This document shows positions 25,281 to 34,844 of a DNA stretch of 64,000 bases, piece by piece; within the stretch, counting starts at the first letter, position 1; every line of letters starts with the position of its first letter. The position numbers were made by a program, and so were the translations under genes. Source of the DNA: JAGQKC01 sp965223675 (lineage in GTDB: Bacteria > Nitrospirota > Nitrospiria > Nitrospirales > UBA8639); the NCBI GenBank assembly GCA_965223675.1, contig OZ245013.1, forward strand, positions 1,984,001 through 2,048,000, given 5' to 3'. The notes beneath the pieces were generated by a model. The model saw only the letters and a list, made by a program, of their open reading frames with translations, made no database searches and was not told where the DNA came from.

Positions 25281-25488
25281 CTCGAAGCCTTTCTCAACAA
25301 ATATTTCCTACAAATTTTTTGAGGTAATGAAGCGATGAAAGACCCGCGTGGAAGGTCATAACGTGAACGACTAGACGCAATGAGACTTTCGACGATGTCT
25401 TCGGCTTATTGATACGAAAACTTAAATCCTATAACGACGCCTAACCACTTCTCCTGCTCACCTTACGTTGGTTTTCGCCATCATCTTC

Positions 25489-26625
25489 TTAACGGCTTTT
25501 TGGCACACAATCTCCTGTCCAGAGAAAGTCTTCACCAAGTCTTTTCACTTTTAGGTTATTAATTGGTAGGGCATGCTTCAAATATTTTGGCGACCGACCT
25601 CCAATGACCCCCTTCGCATCGTTTCCTCCCAACAATATTGATGCCACGTATAACTGCACATGGTTCACCAGTCCACGTTGAAGTATGGCTGCATTTAATT
25701 CACTGCCTCCTTCAACGACTACGCTGGTAATTCCTAACTTTCCAAGTTTTCGAAAACATGACCGCAAAGAAACTTTGCCTTGTTGTTGAGAGACTTCGAG
25801 CACATGGACATGATTTTTTTTGAGCTGTTCTTTCTTTGCCTTGGAAGCCTTTGTCGTCGTACAAATTATCGTGGGCTGTTCGAGGGCCCAATGGAGTATC
25901 TTTGCCTTGGGAGAAATTCGCAACCCACTGTCTAAGACCACACGTATGGGTTGCCGCACGTGCTCGGCTCGTTTCGAACTGAGATTTTTTCGAACTGATA
26001 ACTCAGGATTATCTTTGATGACAGTGCCAATGCCAACCATGATGGCATCGACTTGACTTCGCAGGTGATGAACATGGAGGCGCGCCTTTTCTCCAGTTAT
26101 CCATTTTGATTCGCCCGTCGCCGTGGCAATTTTTCCATCAAGTGTCATCGCCGCCTTGAGGATCACAAAGGGACGACCCGTCATGATCCAATGTCTATAG
26201 AATTGATTGAGTTCCTGGGCTTCCTGTTCCAGGCACCCAACGTCAACCTCGATACCAGCCTCGCGAAGTTGTTGAACTCCCTTACTTTTTACCTTAGGGT
26301 TCGGATCTCGCATGGCTATCACCACACGCCGAACGCCGGAATACTTTACGGCTGGCACACAGGGAGGCGTCCGTTTTGCCTTGTGACAACAAGGCTCAAG
26401 TGTCACGTAGAGCGTCGCACCACGAGCCTGTGGCCCGGCCATTTGCAACGCAATGATTTCGGCATGGGAGCCTCCTGCACGTCGATGATATCCTTGCCCA
26501 ACAATATGACCGTCTTGCACAACGACGGCTCCAACCAATGGGTTCGGGCTGGTGCGCCCTTTAGCCTTCCTCGCCAGACGAAGGGCATGCCGCATGTAGA
26601 AAACGTCTTGAGTCGTGTCGCTCAC
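25489..26625 (-). CDS. ribD: Bifunctional riboflavin biosynthesis protein RibD
   Basis: A 378-residue fusion of a deaminase (about 1-150) and a reductase (about 155-378). The deaminase has TSPNPLVGAVV and the zinc site HAE (His54, Glu56) with PCC and PPC cysteines (Cys79, Cys89); the Cys spacing is one residue longer than in E. coli. The reductase begins PFVILKAAMTLDGKIA and has VVVEGGSELN. It converts the first pyrimidine intermediate to 5-amino-6-ribitylaminouracil phosphate using NADPH. The start is GTG, 11 bases after the ppdK stop, so it is the last gene of that operon. No FMN riboswitch was seen. Confidence 0.93.
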   Translation of the reverse strand: MSDTTQDVFYMRHALRLARKAKGRTSPNPLVGAVVVQDGHIVGQGYHRRAGGSHAEIIALQMAGPQARGATLYVTLEPCCHKAKRTPPCVPAVKYSGVRRVVIAMRDPNPKVKSKGVQQLREAGIEVDVGCLEQEAQELNQFYRHWIMTGRPFVILKAAMTLDGKIATATGESKWITGEKARLHVHHLRSQVDAIMVGIGTVIKDNPELSVRKNLSSKRAEHVRQPIRVVLDSGLRISPKAKILHWALEQPTIICTTTKASKAKKEQLKKNHVHVLEVSQQQGKVSLRSCFRKLGKLGITSVVVEGGSELNAAILQRGLVNHVQLYVASILLGGNDAKGVIGGRSPKYLKHALPINNLKVKRLGEDFLWTGDCVPKSR

Positions 26626-26636
26626 CGGCGCGAAGT

Positions 26637-29597
26637 TTATTTTCGTGAACGAGAAATTGTTCGAGATGTCTTGCGAGATTTTGGCGTCGCTTTGGGTTTG
26701 GTCTTCAGTTTTGTTTTGGGTTTTAACTTGACTGCCGCCTTAACCTTCCCAGACGCTTTGGGCTTCTTCACTGAAGTGCTCGTTTGTTTTTTCGATTTTC
26801 CTTCAAGAGTCGCAACCGCAGCCTGCGCAGCCGCTAATCGAGCAATTGGGACACGATACGGAGAACAACTCACATAATTTAATCCCAGCTTGTGACAAAA
26901 TTCGACAGAACTTGGATCTCCTCCATGTTCTCCACAAATCCCCAGTTTAATATTTGGGCGGGCCTCGCGACCGGAACGAATCGCCCAGGTCATCATTGAT
27001 CCCACACCTTCCCGATCGATTGTGGCGAAAGGGTCGAAATCTAAAATATTGTCAGCTTTGCGCTCAATAGTGGACTTACACATTCGACACACCATTTTTT
27101 TCCAATCCACGTTGGTTCGTTGACATAAAGGACACCGATCCTGACGATCCATATAAAACGATGTGAATTTCGCAGAATCGTCGCGAGAAAACCCGTAGGT
27201 CGTTTGCGTGAGGTCATTTGTGCCAAAGGAGAAAAATTCTGCATCCTGCGCGATTTGACCTGCGGTCACAGCCGCACGCGGTAACTCAATCATCGTTCCG
27301 ACTAAATACGTCAACCTCGTTTCACACTGTGCCATGGTTTGATCAGCCACGTCGCGAATCAGTTCTTTTTGAGCTTTCATTTCTGAAGCCATGCCCACTA
27401 ACGGGATCATGATTTCCGGAACGATCTTTTTCCCTTCTTTCGCGACTTCACATGCGGCTTCGAAGATAGCACGAATTTGCATCCGCGTGATCTCTGGCAT
27501 GGTAATCCCAAGCCGACATCCGCGAAGTCCCAACATTGGATTGAATTCATGAAGTTCCTCAACCCGTGCCAACATCTGTTTTTTTTCCTGAATGTCTAAA
27601 GGATTTCCGTTGGTGGCTTCTAATCGAGCTAAATCCACCATCAGCTCTTCCCGTTTAGGCAAAAATTCGTGTAGTGGAGGATCTAATAAACGAATCGTCA
27701 CGGGATACCCCTGCATTTCCCGATACAACCCAATGAAATCTTGTTTTTGCAATGGGAGCAGTTTTTCCAAATATTTTTCACGATCTTCCCTCGACGAGGC
27801 CAAGATCATTTGCTGCATGATCTCCACCCGGTCTTCGGCGAAAAACATGTGTTCCGTGCGGCATAGCCCAATACCTTCCGCCCCAAACCCTCTGGCGATT
27901 TGAGCTTGATCCGGTACATCGGCATTCGCTCGTACCCGTAACGTCCGAAAACTATCAGCCCATTTGAGCAGCGTGGAAAAATATTGATATTTCTCCGACT
28001 TCGCTGCAGGCATTTTCCCTTGAATGACCTGAATCACCTCAGAGTCCACCACAGAAATGTCGCCCGCATAGACTTGCCCAGTAAACCCATTGAGGGAAAT
28101 TGAGTCGCCCTCCGACAGGACCTTGTCCCCCATTCGAACTTTTCCATCTTTCAGTACTTCCACACCTTCACATCCAGCCACACACACCTTTCCCATTTGT
28201 CGCGCAACGACGGCTGCATGCGAGGTCATGCCTCCCTTTGCCGTCAAAAATCCTTCAGCAGCGTGCATTCCATGAATATCGTCAGGACTGGTTTCTTGTC
28301 GCACGAGAACCGACCGCTCACCTCGATTTTTGAGCTCCACTGCCCGATCAGGAGTCAACACAATTTTCCCTGCAGCTGCGCCTGGACCTGCTGGCAACCC
28401 TTTGCCCACAGCCTGATATTTTGCTTCTTCTGAAGTTTCAAAAATCGGATAGAGATATTGGGAAAGTTGTTCCGGCGCCACACGCTGAATTGCCTCTCGC
28501 CGATCAATCAAGCCCTTTCTGACCATATCAACCGCGATACGGACTGCTGCAATCCCCGTACGTTTCCCCACTCGGGTCTGGAGCATATAGAGCTTTCCCT
28601 CCTGGATCGTAAATTCCAGGTCCAACATGTCACGATAATGCTTTTCCAACGTCTTCTGTGTCTTCGTGAGTGCTTTATAAGCTTGAGGCAATTTGTCTTG
28701 TAAGGCCGACACGGGGAGTGGCGTACGAATACCAGCGACCACATCCTCCCCCTGCGCATTTAATAAACATTCTCCAAAAAACACCGGCTCTCCAGTGGCT
28801 GGATTTCTGGTAAATGCCACACCTGTTCCGCTGGTATCACCCATGTTCCCAAACACCATAGCCACAATATTCACCGCTGTGCCCCACTCATCAGGAATGT
28901 CATACAGTCGGCGATAGGTCACCGCTCGATCGCCATACCAGGAATCAAACACAGCATTCACGGACATTCGCAACTGCTCAAATGGATCTTGCGGAAAATC
29001 TCGACCTGTCTCATCTCGCACAAGTTGGGTATAGCGGGTCACGAGGTCCTGAAGGGCTTTTTCAGACAGATCTGTATCATGTACGGCGTTCTGAGATTTT
29101 TTGACGTCAACGAGGATTTCTTCAAACCGCTCTCTCGGCACATTCATCACGACATTTCCGAACATGGCGATAAAACGACGATACGCATCCACCGCAAAAC
29201 GAATATTTCCTGTTTTTCGGGCTAATCCTTGGACTGTATGATCATTTAGCCCAAGATTCAGCACAGTATCCATCATGCCTGGCATTGACGCCCGAGCTCC
29301 AGATCTCACCGAAACAAGGAGAGGGTGATCAATATCGCCTAAACGCGCCTTCATCGATTTCTCCACACGTTTTAACCCTTGTAACGTTTGATCCCACATG
29401 CCGGCAGGATAGCGTTTCTTCGCATAAAAATATTCGACGCATGCGTCCGTGGTAATCGTAAAACCCGGCGGCACGGAAATATGTAAATTGGTCATTTCAG
29501 CAAGGCCGGCTCCTTTTCCACCTAAAAGCTCCTTCATCGAGCCTTTGCCTTCTGCTTTCCCATCACCATAAAAATACACGTACTTTTTGTGACGCAT
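26637..29597 (-). CDS. ppdK: Pyruvate, phosphate dikinase with a basic C-terminal tail
   Basis: A 986-residue PPDK. The N-terminal ATP-grasp part begins VYFYGDG, LLGGKGAGLAEM; the phospho-carrier His lies in GGMTSHAAVVARQMG, and the PEP-binding C-terminal barrel carries GLCRTEHMFF, FGTNDLTQTTYGFSRDD and GICGEHGGDP. It interconverts pyruvate, ATP and phosphate with PEP, AMP and pyrophosphate. Beyond the normal end (LAAAQAA) there is a tail of about 55 residues very rich in Lys, Thr, Ser and Pro, not part of the enzyme fold. GGGGGAG precedes the ATG. The ribD gene follows closely. Confidence 0.95.
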   Translation of the reverse strand: MRHKKYVYFYGDGKAEGKGSMKELLGGKGAGLAEMTNLHISVPPGFTITTDACVEYFYAKKRYPAGMWDQTLQGLKRVEKSMKARLGDIDHPLLVSVRSGARASMPGMMDTVLNLGLNDHTVQGLARKTGNIRFAVDAYRRFIAMFGNVVMNVPRERFEEILVDVKKSQNAVHDTDLSEKALQDLVTRYTQLVRDETGRDFPQDPFEQLRMSVNAVFDSWYGDRAVTYRRLYDIPDEWGTAVNIVAMVFGNMGDTSGTGVAFTRNPATGEPVFFGECLLNAQGEDVVAGIRTPLPVSALQDKLPQAYKALTKTQKTLEKHYRDMLDLEFTIQEGKLYMLQTRVGKRTGIAAVRIAVDMVRKGLIDRREAIQRVAPEQLSQYLYPIFETSEEAKYQAVGKGLPAGPGAAAGKIVLTPDRAVELKNRGERSVLVRQETSPDDIHGMHAAEGFLTAKGGMTSHAAVVARQMGKVCVAGCEGVEVLKDGKVRMGDKVLSEGDSISLNGFTGQVYAGDISVVDSEVIQVIQGKMPAAKSEKYQYFSTLLKWADSFRTLRVRANADVPDQAQIARGFGAEGIGLCRTEHMFFAEDRVEIMQQMILASSREDREKYLEKLLPLQKQDFIGLYREMQGYPVTIRLLDPPLHEFLPKREELMVDLARLEATNGNPLDIQEKKQMLARVEELHEFNPMLGLRGCRLGITMPEITRMQIRAIFEAACEVAKEGKKIVPEIMIPLVGMASEMKAQKELIRDVADQTMAQCETRLTYLVGTMIELPRAAVTAGQIAQDAEFFSFGTNDLTQTTYGFSRDDSAKFTSFYMDRQDRCPLCQRTNVDWKKMVCRMCKSTIERKADNILDFDPFATIDREGVGSMMTWAIRSGREARPNIKLGICGEHGGDPSSVEFCHKLGLNYVSCSPYRVPIARLAAAQAAVATLEGKSKKQTSTSVKKPKASGKVKAAVKLKPKTKLKTKPKATPKSRKTSRTISRSRK

Positions 29598-29786
29598 GAC
29601 GTCGCTCCCCCTTAGAAAAATGCTCGTCGGGTGCGTAGCAGAAGATGTTGAATCATTGCTCCTGCTGTTCGCCTGTCCTCAAAGACAAGTCCACGCTCAG
29701 ATAATACCAACCGCTAGAGCATTGCATAGATCATAGTTAAACGATAAATGATGATTAGTTAAAAACGAACGAGCATCGTATCCTTC

Positions 29787-30251
29787 TTAGGATACATGTC
29801 CTTCAGAACTTTGCAAGCGCATAACATATCGTGATATTAAATACCGCTTCGCCCACATTCCAGCTCCAAAGACCAGAATGACAAATACAACGAGACCAAT
29901 AAGGCGATAGTCCTCATTTCGTTGCCCTTCATAGTGCAACTCACCATCCATCCCTACCATTAAGGCATGACCTTGTCGAATCGTATGTGTATTTCCGGAC
30001 GGGTCAGACAGATCTAACCATTCTGTACACACCTTCATGGGGCGTTCAGCCCCATTGACGTTCATCCACCTCATACCAACACAATAATGACTTTTCACAT
30101 CGAAGATTTCCGGCTTGGACAAAGCCATGTCTAAATTCACGCCACTCACCCACCATCCGAACACCAAGAGACCATTGCACACAATGATCAGAATAACCGT
30201 CACCCCACGGGTATACCAGATAATTCGAGTTTCTCTTGAGTCGGCTGTCAT
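29787..30251 (-). CDS. Hypothetical two-span membrane protein
   Basis: A 154-residue protein with two transmembrane helices (about residues 13-33 and 119-137) bracketing an extracytoplasmic loop of about 85 residues that holds two cysteines (HYCVGMRW and KVCTEWLD), possibly a disulfide. The second helix is followed by basic residues, so both termini are probably cytoplasmic. No family is recognised. It lies between glyS and ppdK on the same strand, 85 bases from glyS, likely within the same transcription unit. Confidence 0.7.
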   Translation of the reverse strand: MTADSRETRIIWYTRGVTVILIIVCNGLLVFGWWVSGVNLDMALSKPEIFDVKSHYCVGMRWMNVNGAERPMKVCTEWLDLSDPSGNTHTIRQGHALMVGMDGELHYEGQRNEDYRLIGLVVFVILVFGAGMWAKRYLISRYVMRLQSSEGHVS

Positions 30252-30336
30252 GCCATGAACTCCAGGGTCGCATCATGTGTACAAGATCAATCAGTCGCTC
30301 TCATCATAGAATTCAGCCAAAACGCATTCACGTAAT

Positions 30337-32580
30337 TTACGGGCTTTGAATTTGGGAAAACTCTGCCAATTGGAGAAAAAATAGGTTGACTCGACATAAT
30401 AACGACAAACGATTGGCTCGTATGTTCTGGTTTGATGCATTGACCATCACCCCATCAAAAAATTCATCAATAGGTGTTTTGAGCTGTAATAGTATGGTGA
30501 GTGCTGCCTCATAGTTCTGTTCATGAATATAGGTGTTCAGCAGTGGCTGAGCTCTTTCGATGGCCTGATATAAGCCTTTTTCCACATCATGCTCAAAGAG
30601 CTCTGGACTCACCTGGTGTTGTTGCCAGCATTCTTTTTCGATGATTCGATGGACGCGCTTACACCCCACGAGCAAAGTGCCAAATTCGGGTTGGCTCTTG
30701 ATACGTTGAAGAGCTTCCATTCGTGAGAGTAAATCAGAAAAGTCACACGTTTCTGATGGCCGAGCAGCTAAAATCGCTTCAACCACATCGTCTGATACAT
30801 GACGTACCGTCTTGGAAAAAAACATGAATCGTTCAAGCAAAAAATCTAAAAGGCCATACGTGGCTTCCTTCTGAGACTGATGAGCCACATTTTGAGATTT
30901 TATAATTTGTTCGGCATTGAGAATAAGCTGAACGACATTTACTCGCAACCCTCGCTCAACAATGATGCGGACCAAACCATATCCTAATCGACGTAACGCA
31001 AAAGGATCTTCTGAACCAGAGGGCACCATGCCAACGAGGAAAAAAGCGGCCAGCGTATCAATTCGGTCTCCTAAGCTCAAATACAGTCCCACCGGTGTTT
31101 GCGGTAACACGCCTTCTGGCGTGCTCGGAAGGTACAATTCCCTCAGTGCTTCGCTCACCTCGGTCAGTTCTCCATCATGTTGAGCGTATTCACGACCCAT
31201 CACCCCCTGGAGAGAGGGAAATTCTCCAACCAGCCCAGTGGTCAGATCAGATTTAGCGAGAAACGCTGCCCGTTCACAAACAGGCTTCATATCAGTTTGT
31301 CCAACAGCTTCTGCAATACGAGGGACCAATTCTTGGAGTCGAGAAATCTTTTGGGACAACGACCCGAGTTTTTGGTGAAAGGTGATACGCTCTAATTGTT
31401 GAACACGGTCGGCTAAGGTAACTTTTCGGTCTTCACGAAAGAAGTATTGAGCATCATTCAATCGAGCCGAGAGCACACGCTCATGTCCCAATCGGATTAA
31501 GTCCATGTTCGGTAACTTCATATTCGTCACGGTAATAAATTTTGGAAGAAGTGTCCCCTTTCTTCCTATGAGGGAGAAATATCCTTGATGTTCGTGCATA
31601 GCCGTGATTAAGACTTGTTGCGGCAACGTGAGAAATTCTTGTTTGAAACTCCCTAGGATCGCCTGAGGACATTCCACCGTATACACCGCTTCTCTGAGCA
31701 GGTCTTCTTGATTGTCAGCATACACCGTACCTTTGGCGGATTTCGCTAATGCATTCACTTGAGATTGAATCATCGCTTGTCGTTCATGTTGATCAACGAT
31801 AACCCCATTTCGCTTCATCGTCTTTTCATAGACGGACGGATGTTCAATGGGGATGGGTTTTCCAGATTTTGATCGTGAACCACTTAAAAATCTATGGCCA
31901 AATGTTTGAGACCCGGAAGACACCTCACCAATCTCAAACCGTATGGTTCGCTTCCCATAGAGCGCGACAATCCAGCGAAGTGGACGAGCAAACCGTAACT
32001 TCGAATCATTCCATTTCATCGACTTTTTGAACGTGAGTTGTTGAATGAGTTTTGGTAGATGCTCTTTCAAGACTTCAGAGGTCGAACGACCAAATTCCTG
32101 TTTCACAGCACACACATATTGACCCTTGGCTGTTTCTCGAACTTCAAGATTCTCAACAGCTACACCTTGAGTCCTCGCAAAGCCTTGTGCCGCTTTTGTT
32201 GGGACTCCATCAGCACTGAAAGCAACCGATTGAGGAGGACCCAGCACTTCCTGCTTCAATGACGTTTGCTTCGTCACCAGGCCGTCAACAATCACAGTCA
32301 GCCTACGTGGTGTTCCCATTGTCCGGATCGATTGATACGTGAGCCGCTGTTCATTCAGCATACGTTCTATAAGGCTGTGAAGATGAGATAGTGCCGGTTG
32401 GATAAAGGAGGCCGGAAGTTCTTCTGTTCCAAGTTCCAATAAAAAAGGCGTCACCCCAGAGGACTCAAGTGAGCGTCTCCTTGTTCGAGCTCGAGGCCGC
32501 ATGGGCAGTGAAGACCCACGAGGATGCTGACTTGCCCTTCTTACTGATCGTCGTGTTACCTTGCGCGTTGAAGATGCCAT
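30337..32580 (-). CDS. glyS: Glycyl-tRNA synthetase beta subunit
   Basis: A 747-residue GlyS. The family start appears as FLLELGTEELPASFI at about residue 46, preceded by an unusual Arg/Ser-rich N-terminal extension of about 40 residues (RKVTRRSVRRASQHPRG, ARTRRRS). Downstream are FARPLRWIVAL, a VECPQAILG segment, KFITVTNM and the HD-like core. The C-terminal DALR-type anticodon-binding region includes FFDGVMVN. With GlyQ it charges tRNA-Gly as an alpha2-beta2 enzyme. It starts 6 bases after glyQ ends, so the two are co-transcribed and probably coupled. Confidence 0.95.
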   Translation of the reverse strand: MASSTRKVTRRSVRRASQHPRGSSLPMRPRARTRRRSLESSGVTPFLLELGTEELPASFIQPALSHLHSLIERMLNEQRLTYQSIRTMGTPRRLTVIVDGLVTKQTSLKQEVLGPPQSVAFSADGVPTKAAQGFARTQGVAVENLEVRETAKGQYVCAVKQEFGRSTSEVLKEHLPKLIQQLTFKKSMKWNDSKLRFARPLRWIVALYGKRTIRFEIGEVSSGSQTFGHRFLSGSRSKSGKPIPIEHPSVYEKTMKRNGVIVDQHERQAMIQSQVNALAKSAKGTVYADNQEDLLREAVYTVECPQAILGSFKQEFLTLPQQVLITAMHEHQGYFSLIGRKGTLLPKFITVTNMKLPNMDLIRLGHERVLSARLNDAQYFFREDRKVTLADRVQQLERITFHQKLGSLSQKISRLQELVPRIAEAVGQTDMKPVCERAAFLAKSDLTTGLVGEFPSLQGVMGREYAQHDGELTEVSEALRELYLPSTPEGVLPQTPVGLYLSLGDRIDTLAAFFLVGMVPSGSEDPFALRRLGYGLVRIIVERGLRVNVVQLILNAEQIIKSQNVAHQSQKEATYGLLDFLLERFMFFSKTVRHVSDDVVEAILAARPSETCDFSDLLSRMEALQRIKSQPEFGTLLVGCKRVHRIIEKECWQQHQVSPELFEHDVEKGLYQAIERAQPLLNTYIHEQNYEAALTILLQLKTPIDEFFDGVMVNASNQNIRANRLSLLCRVNLFFLQLAEFSQIQSP

Positions 32581-32586
32581 AACTCC

Positions 32587-33528
32587 CTAAGTCGTCGTCA
32601 GCGTACGACGTACCTTTGTTTCTTTGGATTTACCAAATGCGTCAGTGTTCTTCTCCATTAAGGGAAAACCCAACGCTTCCCGTTGTGCCTTGTACGCTTC
32701 TGCGCATCCACGAGCTAAACCTCGAACTCTGGCGATATAGCTAGTCCGTTCAGTCACGCTAATGACTCCGCGTGCGTCTAGAAGATTAAACAGGTGTGAT
32801 GTTTTCATGCAATAATCATAGGCTGGAAGCACTAAGTCTTTTTCGAGTAACCGCTGACACTCTCGTTCATACGCTTCAAAGGTTTTTGCAATCATCTCAA
32901 CATCGGCCACTTCAAAATTATAGGTAGAGCACTGCACTTCAGACTCTCGATAGAGTTGTCCATAACTCATGCCATGAGTCCAAACGAGATCAAAGAAATG
33001 ATCGACTCCTTGAATATACATGGCAATGCGCTCTAACCCATAGGTCAGCTCCACGGTCACAGGCTCAACTTCAATACCACCCACCTCCTGGAAATAGGTG
33101 AATTGCGTGATTTCCATTCCATCCAATCTGACCTCCCACCCAAGACCCCAAGCGCCTAACGTCGGCGACTCCCAATCATCTTGAATGAATTGAATATCAT
33201 GCTTCCGTGGGTTGATGCCTAGATAGGCAAGACTTTTTAAGTACAGATCTTGAACGTCAGCGGGAGAAGGCTTTAGAACCACCTGATACTGAAAATAATG
33301 CTGCAAACGGTTGGGATTATCGCCATAGCGGCCATCAGTAGGTCGACGACAGGGCTCCACATAGGCAGCACGCCAGGGTTCTGGACCCAACGCACGCAAA
33401 AACGTCGCAGGGTTGAATGTCCCTGCACCTTTTTCAGTGTCGTAGGGCTGGGTGAGGATACAGTGCTGTTTTGACCAAAATTGATGAAGGGAGAGGATCA
33501 GATCCTGGAGGGTCACAACTTCTTTCAA
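32587..33528 (-). CDS. glyQ: Glycyl-tRNA synthetase alpha subunit
   Basis: A 313-residue GlyQ with the class II catalytic signatures TQPYDTEKGAGTFNPATFLR, WRAAYVEPCRRPTDGRYGDNP and GGIEVEPVTVELTYGLERI (positions about 22-42, 53-73 and 156-174). It binds glycine and ATP and supplies the aminoacylation site. The C-terminus extends about 15-20 basic residues past the usual end. The frame opens at TTG 33528; a GTG at 33516 fits the family N-terminus (TLQDLILSLHQFW) equally well. The leader holds two small hairpins (33546-33564 and 33566-33582), but no T-box motif. Confidence 0.94.
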   Translation of the reverse strand: MKEVVTLQDLILSLHQFWSKQHCILTQPYDTEKGAGTFNPATFLRALGPEPWRAAYVEPCRRPTDGRYGDNPNRLQHYFQYQVVLKPSPADVQDLYLKSLAYLGINPRKHDIQFIQDDWESPTLGAWGLGWEVRLDGMEITQFTYFQEVGGIEVEPVTVELTYGLERIAMYIQGVDHFFDLVWTHGMSYGQLYRESEVQCSTYNFEVADVEMIAKTFEAYERECQRLLEKDLVLPAYDYCMKTSHLFNLLDARGVISVTERTSYIARVRGLARGCAEAYKAQREALGFPLMEKNTDAFGKSKETKVRRTLTTT

Positions 33529-33774
33529 CCGTTCCTAAGAGGAACACGATCTTCACAGGATCGTAGTCTGGGAACATCAGACCTGATCACAATCTTAAAT
33601 CGTGTATCGCAAAGTTAGCAACAAACCCGCGAGTAGTCAAGAAAAACTCAGAAACATCGGACAAATGATTCCAGAATGAAGGATCACATATTTACATGAC
33701 TTCATCTTGTTTTTTCTTGTTGTATTCATTTATTATACCGGCGCTTCGTAAACTTTTGAGGAGAGGCCATCGTT

Positions 33775-34077
33775 ATGAAACAATCATTGTCTATTGGGTT
33801 TGGAATGGTCGGGCTTGTTGTTCTACTCAGTGGGTGTCAGCACCCTCAGACATCTGGGGGCACAACGAGTGGCTCTGGCACCTCAGCAGCCACGTCCAGC
33901 TCCGATACTGCTCCAGGTCGTGAAGCCCCCGTTGAGGGCTTAGAGGCATGTCTGGCAAACATTGGGGATGTGAGCCCGGGGCAACGAATGCTCGCTGAAG
34001 CTACATGCGAGCGCAATGCAAAAGCCCAAGCCGCTATGGATAACAATCCTGGCGACTATCTTCCGCCAGCTAAGTAA
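33775..34077 (+). CDS. Small lipoprotein
   Basis: A 100-residue lipoprotein: hydrophobic N-terminus, lipobox LLSGC (Cys at residue 21), then a Ser/Gly/Thr-rich linker, and a short domain with two cysteines (EACLANIG and ATCERNAKAQ) that may pair. It is expected to be lipidated and anchored in a membrane. No family is known to me. GAGGAGAGG lies upstream of the ATG, and a strong terminator follows, so it is an independent gene, divergent from glyQ. Confidence 0.8.
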   Translation: MKQSLSIGFGMVGLVVLLSGCQHPQTSGGTTSGSGTSAATSSSDTAPGREAPVEGLEACLANIGDVSPGQRMLAEATCERNAKAQAAMDNNPGDYLPPAK

Positions 34078-34094
34078 GTATCACAAGAATCACC

Positions 34095-34135
34095 AAAAAG
34101 CCTTCCTCGACTGATGCCAGCAGGAAGGCTTTTTT
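34095..34135 (+). terminator. Strong rho-independent terminator of the lipoprotein gene
   Basis: A 13-bp perfect stem (34095-34107 with 34122-34134), a 14-base loop and a T6 run starting in the stem's right arm. It lies 18 bases past the stop codon. Confidence 0.92.
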
Positions 34136-34227
34136 GCGATTTCCACCTACTGGCCCTCTCCACACCTCTTTAGAGCGAATCTAAATCAGTTCCATTCAAT
34201 CGTATAAAGCAAACACCGCGAAATGAC

Positions 34228-34683
34228 TCATTTCAACTGTTGGAAGTTAATTGAATCGGCTATACTTGTATTCTTTAGGGCCTCGTTGCGGACAATGAGC
34301 AGACCTTCCATTCCACGATGCCCTTTAATCATGCAACGATAAGCATAGACACCAGGTGGAAATTGTCCGATAAAACTCACAGACTCTCCAACAGCAAGTG
34401 AGACATTCGGCTCTCGATTGAATGAATTGGTTGTCGATTCCCACAAAATACGTACGGCCGGATTATTAAAGAATGAAGCTTGAAAAATATGGTGTTCTCG
34501 ACCCTGATTTCTGACTATGAACCGAACATCTTGAAACGCCTTGACCAGGACCTTCGCAGGAATAAATCGAAACTCTTCAGCTAGAATATGAACGGTGCGT
34601 GGACCTTCCTTAAACACGATCCATCCGACCAACACCCCTACACTAAATAAAGACAATCCAATAAACCATTTCGTCGTGTTCAT
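34228..34683 (-). CDS. Membrane-anchored cupredoxin-like protein
   Basis: A 151-residue protein with one N-terminal membrane helix (residues about 5-23) and a cupredoxin fold facing the periplasm. The probable type-1 copper ligands are His in GREHH and the Cys, His and Met of YRCMIKGHRGMEG, in the usual C-x4-H-x2-M spacing. It could carry electrons or bind copper. The ATG at 34683 is preferred to an upstream TTG at 34710, which lies in the short dispersed repeat. No ribosome-binding site is clear. No redox partner is adjacent. Confidence 0.78.
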   Translation of the reverse strand: MNTTKWFIGLSLFSVGVLVGWIVFKEGPRTVHILAEEFRFIPAKVLVKAFQDVRFIVRNQGREHHIFQASFFNNPAVRILWESTTNSFNREPNVSLAVGESVSFIGQFPPGVYAYRCMIKGHRGMEGLLIVRNEALKNTSIADSINFQQLK

Positions 34684-34700
34684 GACACTATTGGGAATCT

Positions 34701-34720
34701 CAAAATACAAAGTGGAAAAT
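34701..34720. repeat. Short dispersed repeat, copy 1
   Basis: CAAAATACAAAGTGGAAAAT differs from copy 2 at 36656-36675 in one base. It lies 17 bases upstream of the cupredoxin start. Confidence 0.65.
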
Positions 34721-34844
34721 GGAAATTCAATAAAAAACGGGCTTATTATCTTTATTCTGATTTTTCAATTTACATTTTAACTTTTGCATTGTCCTTAGTC
34801 CGAATCACCTTGACATCCCCTACCCCCTAGATGACAATGCCGTC

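Noticed and set aside
26626..26636. FMN riboswitch before ribD
   Set aside because: ribD starts 11 bases after ppdK ends, leaving no room for one.
33529..33582. Possible T-box or other riboswitch in the glyQ leader
   Set aside because: Only two short hairpins are seen; there is no specifier-loop or T-box sequence, and the leader is too short.
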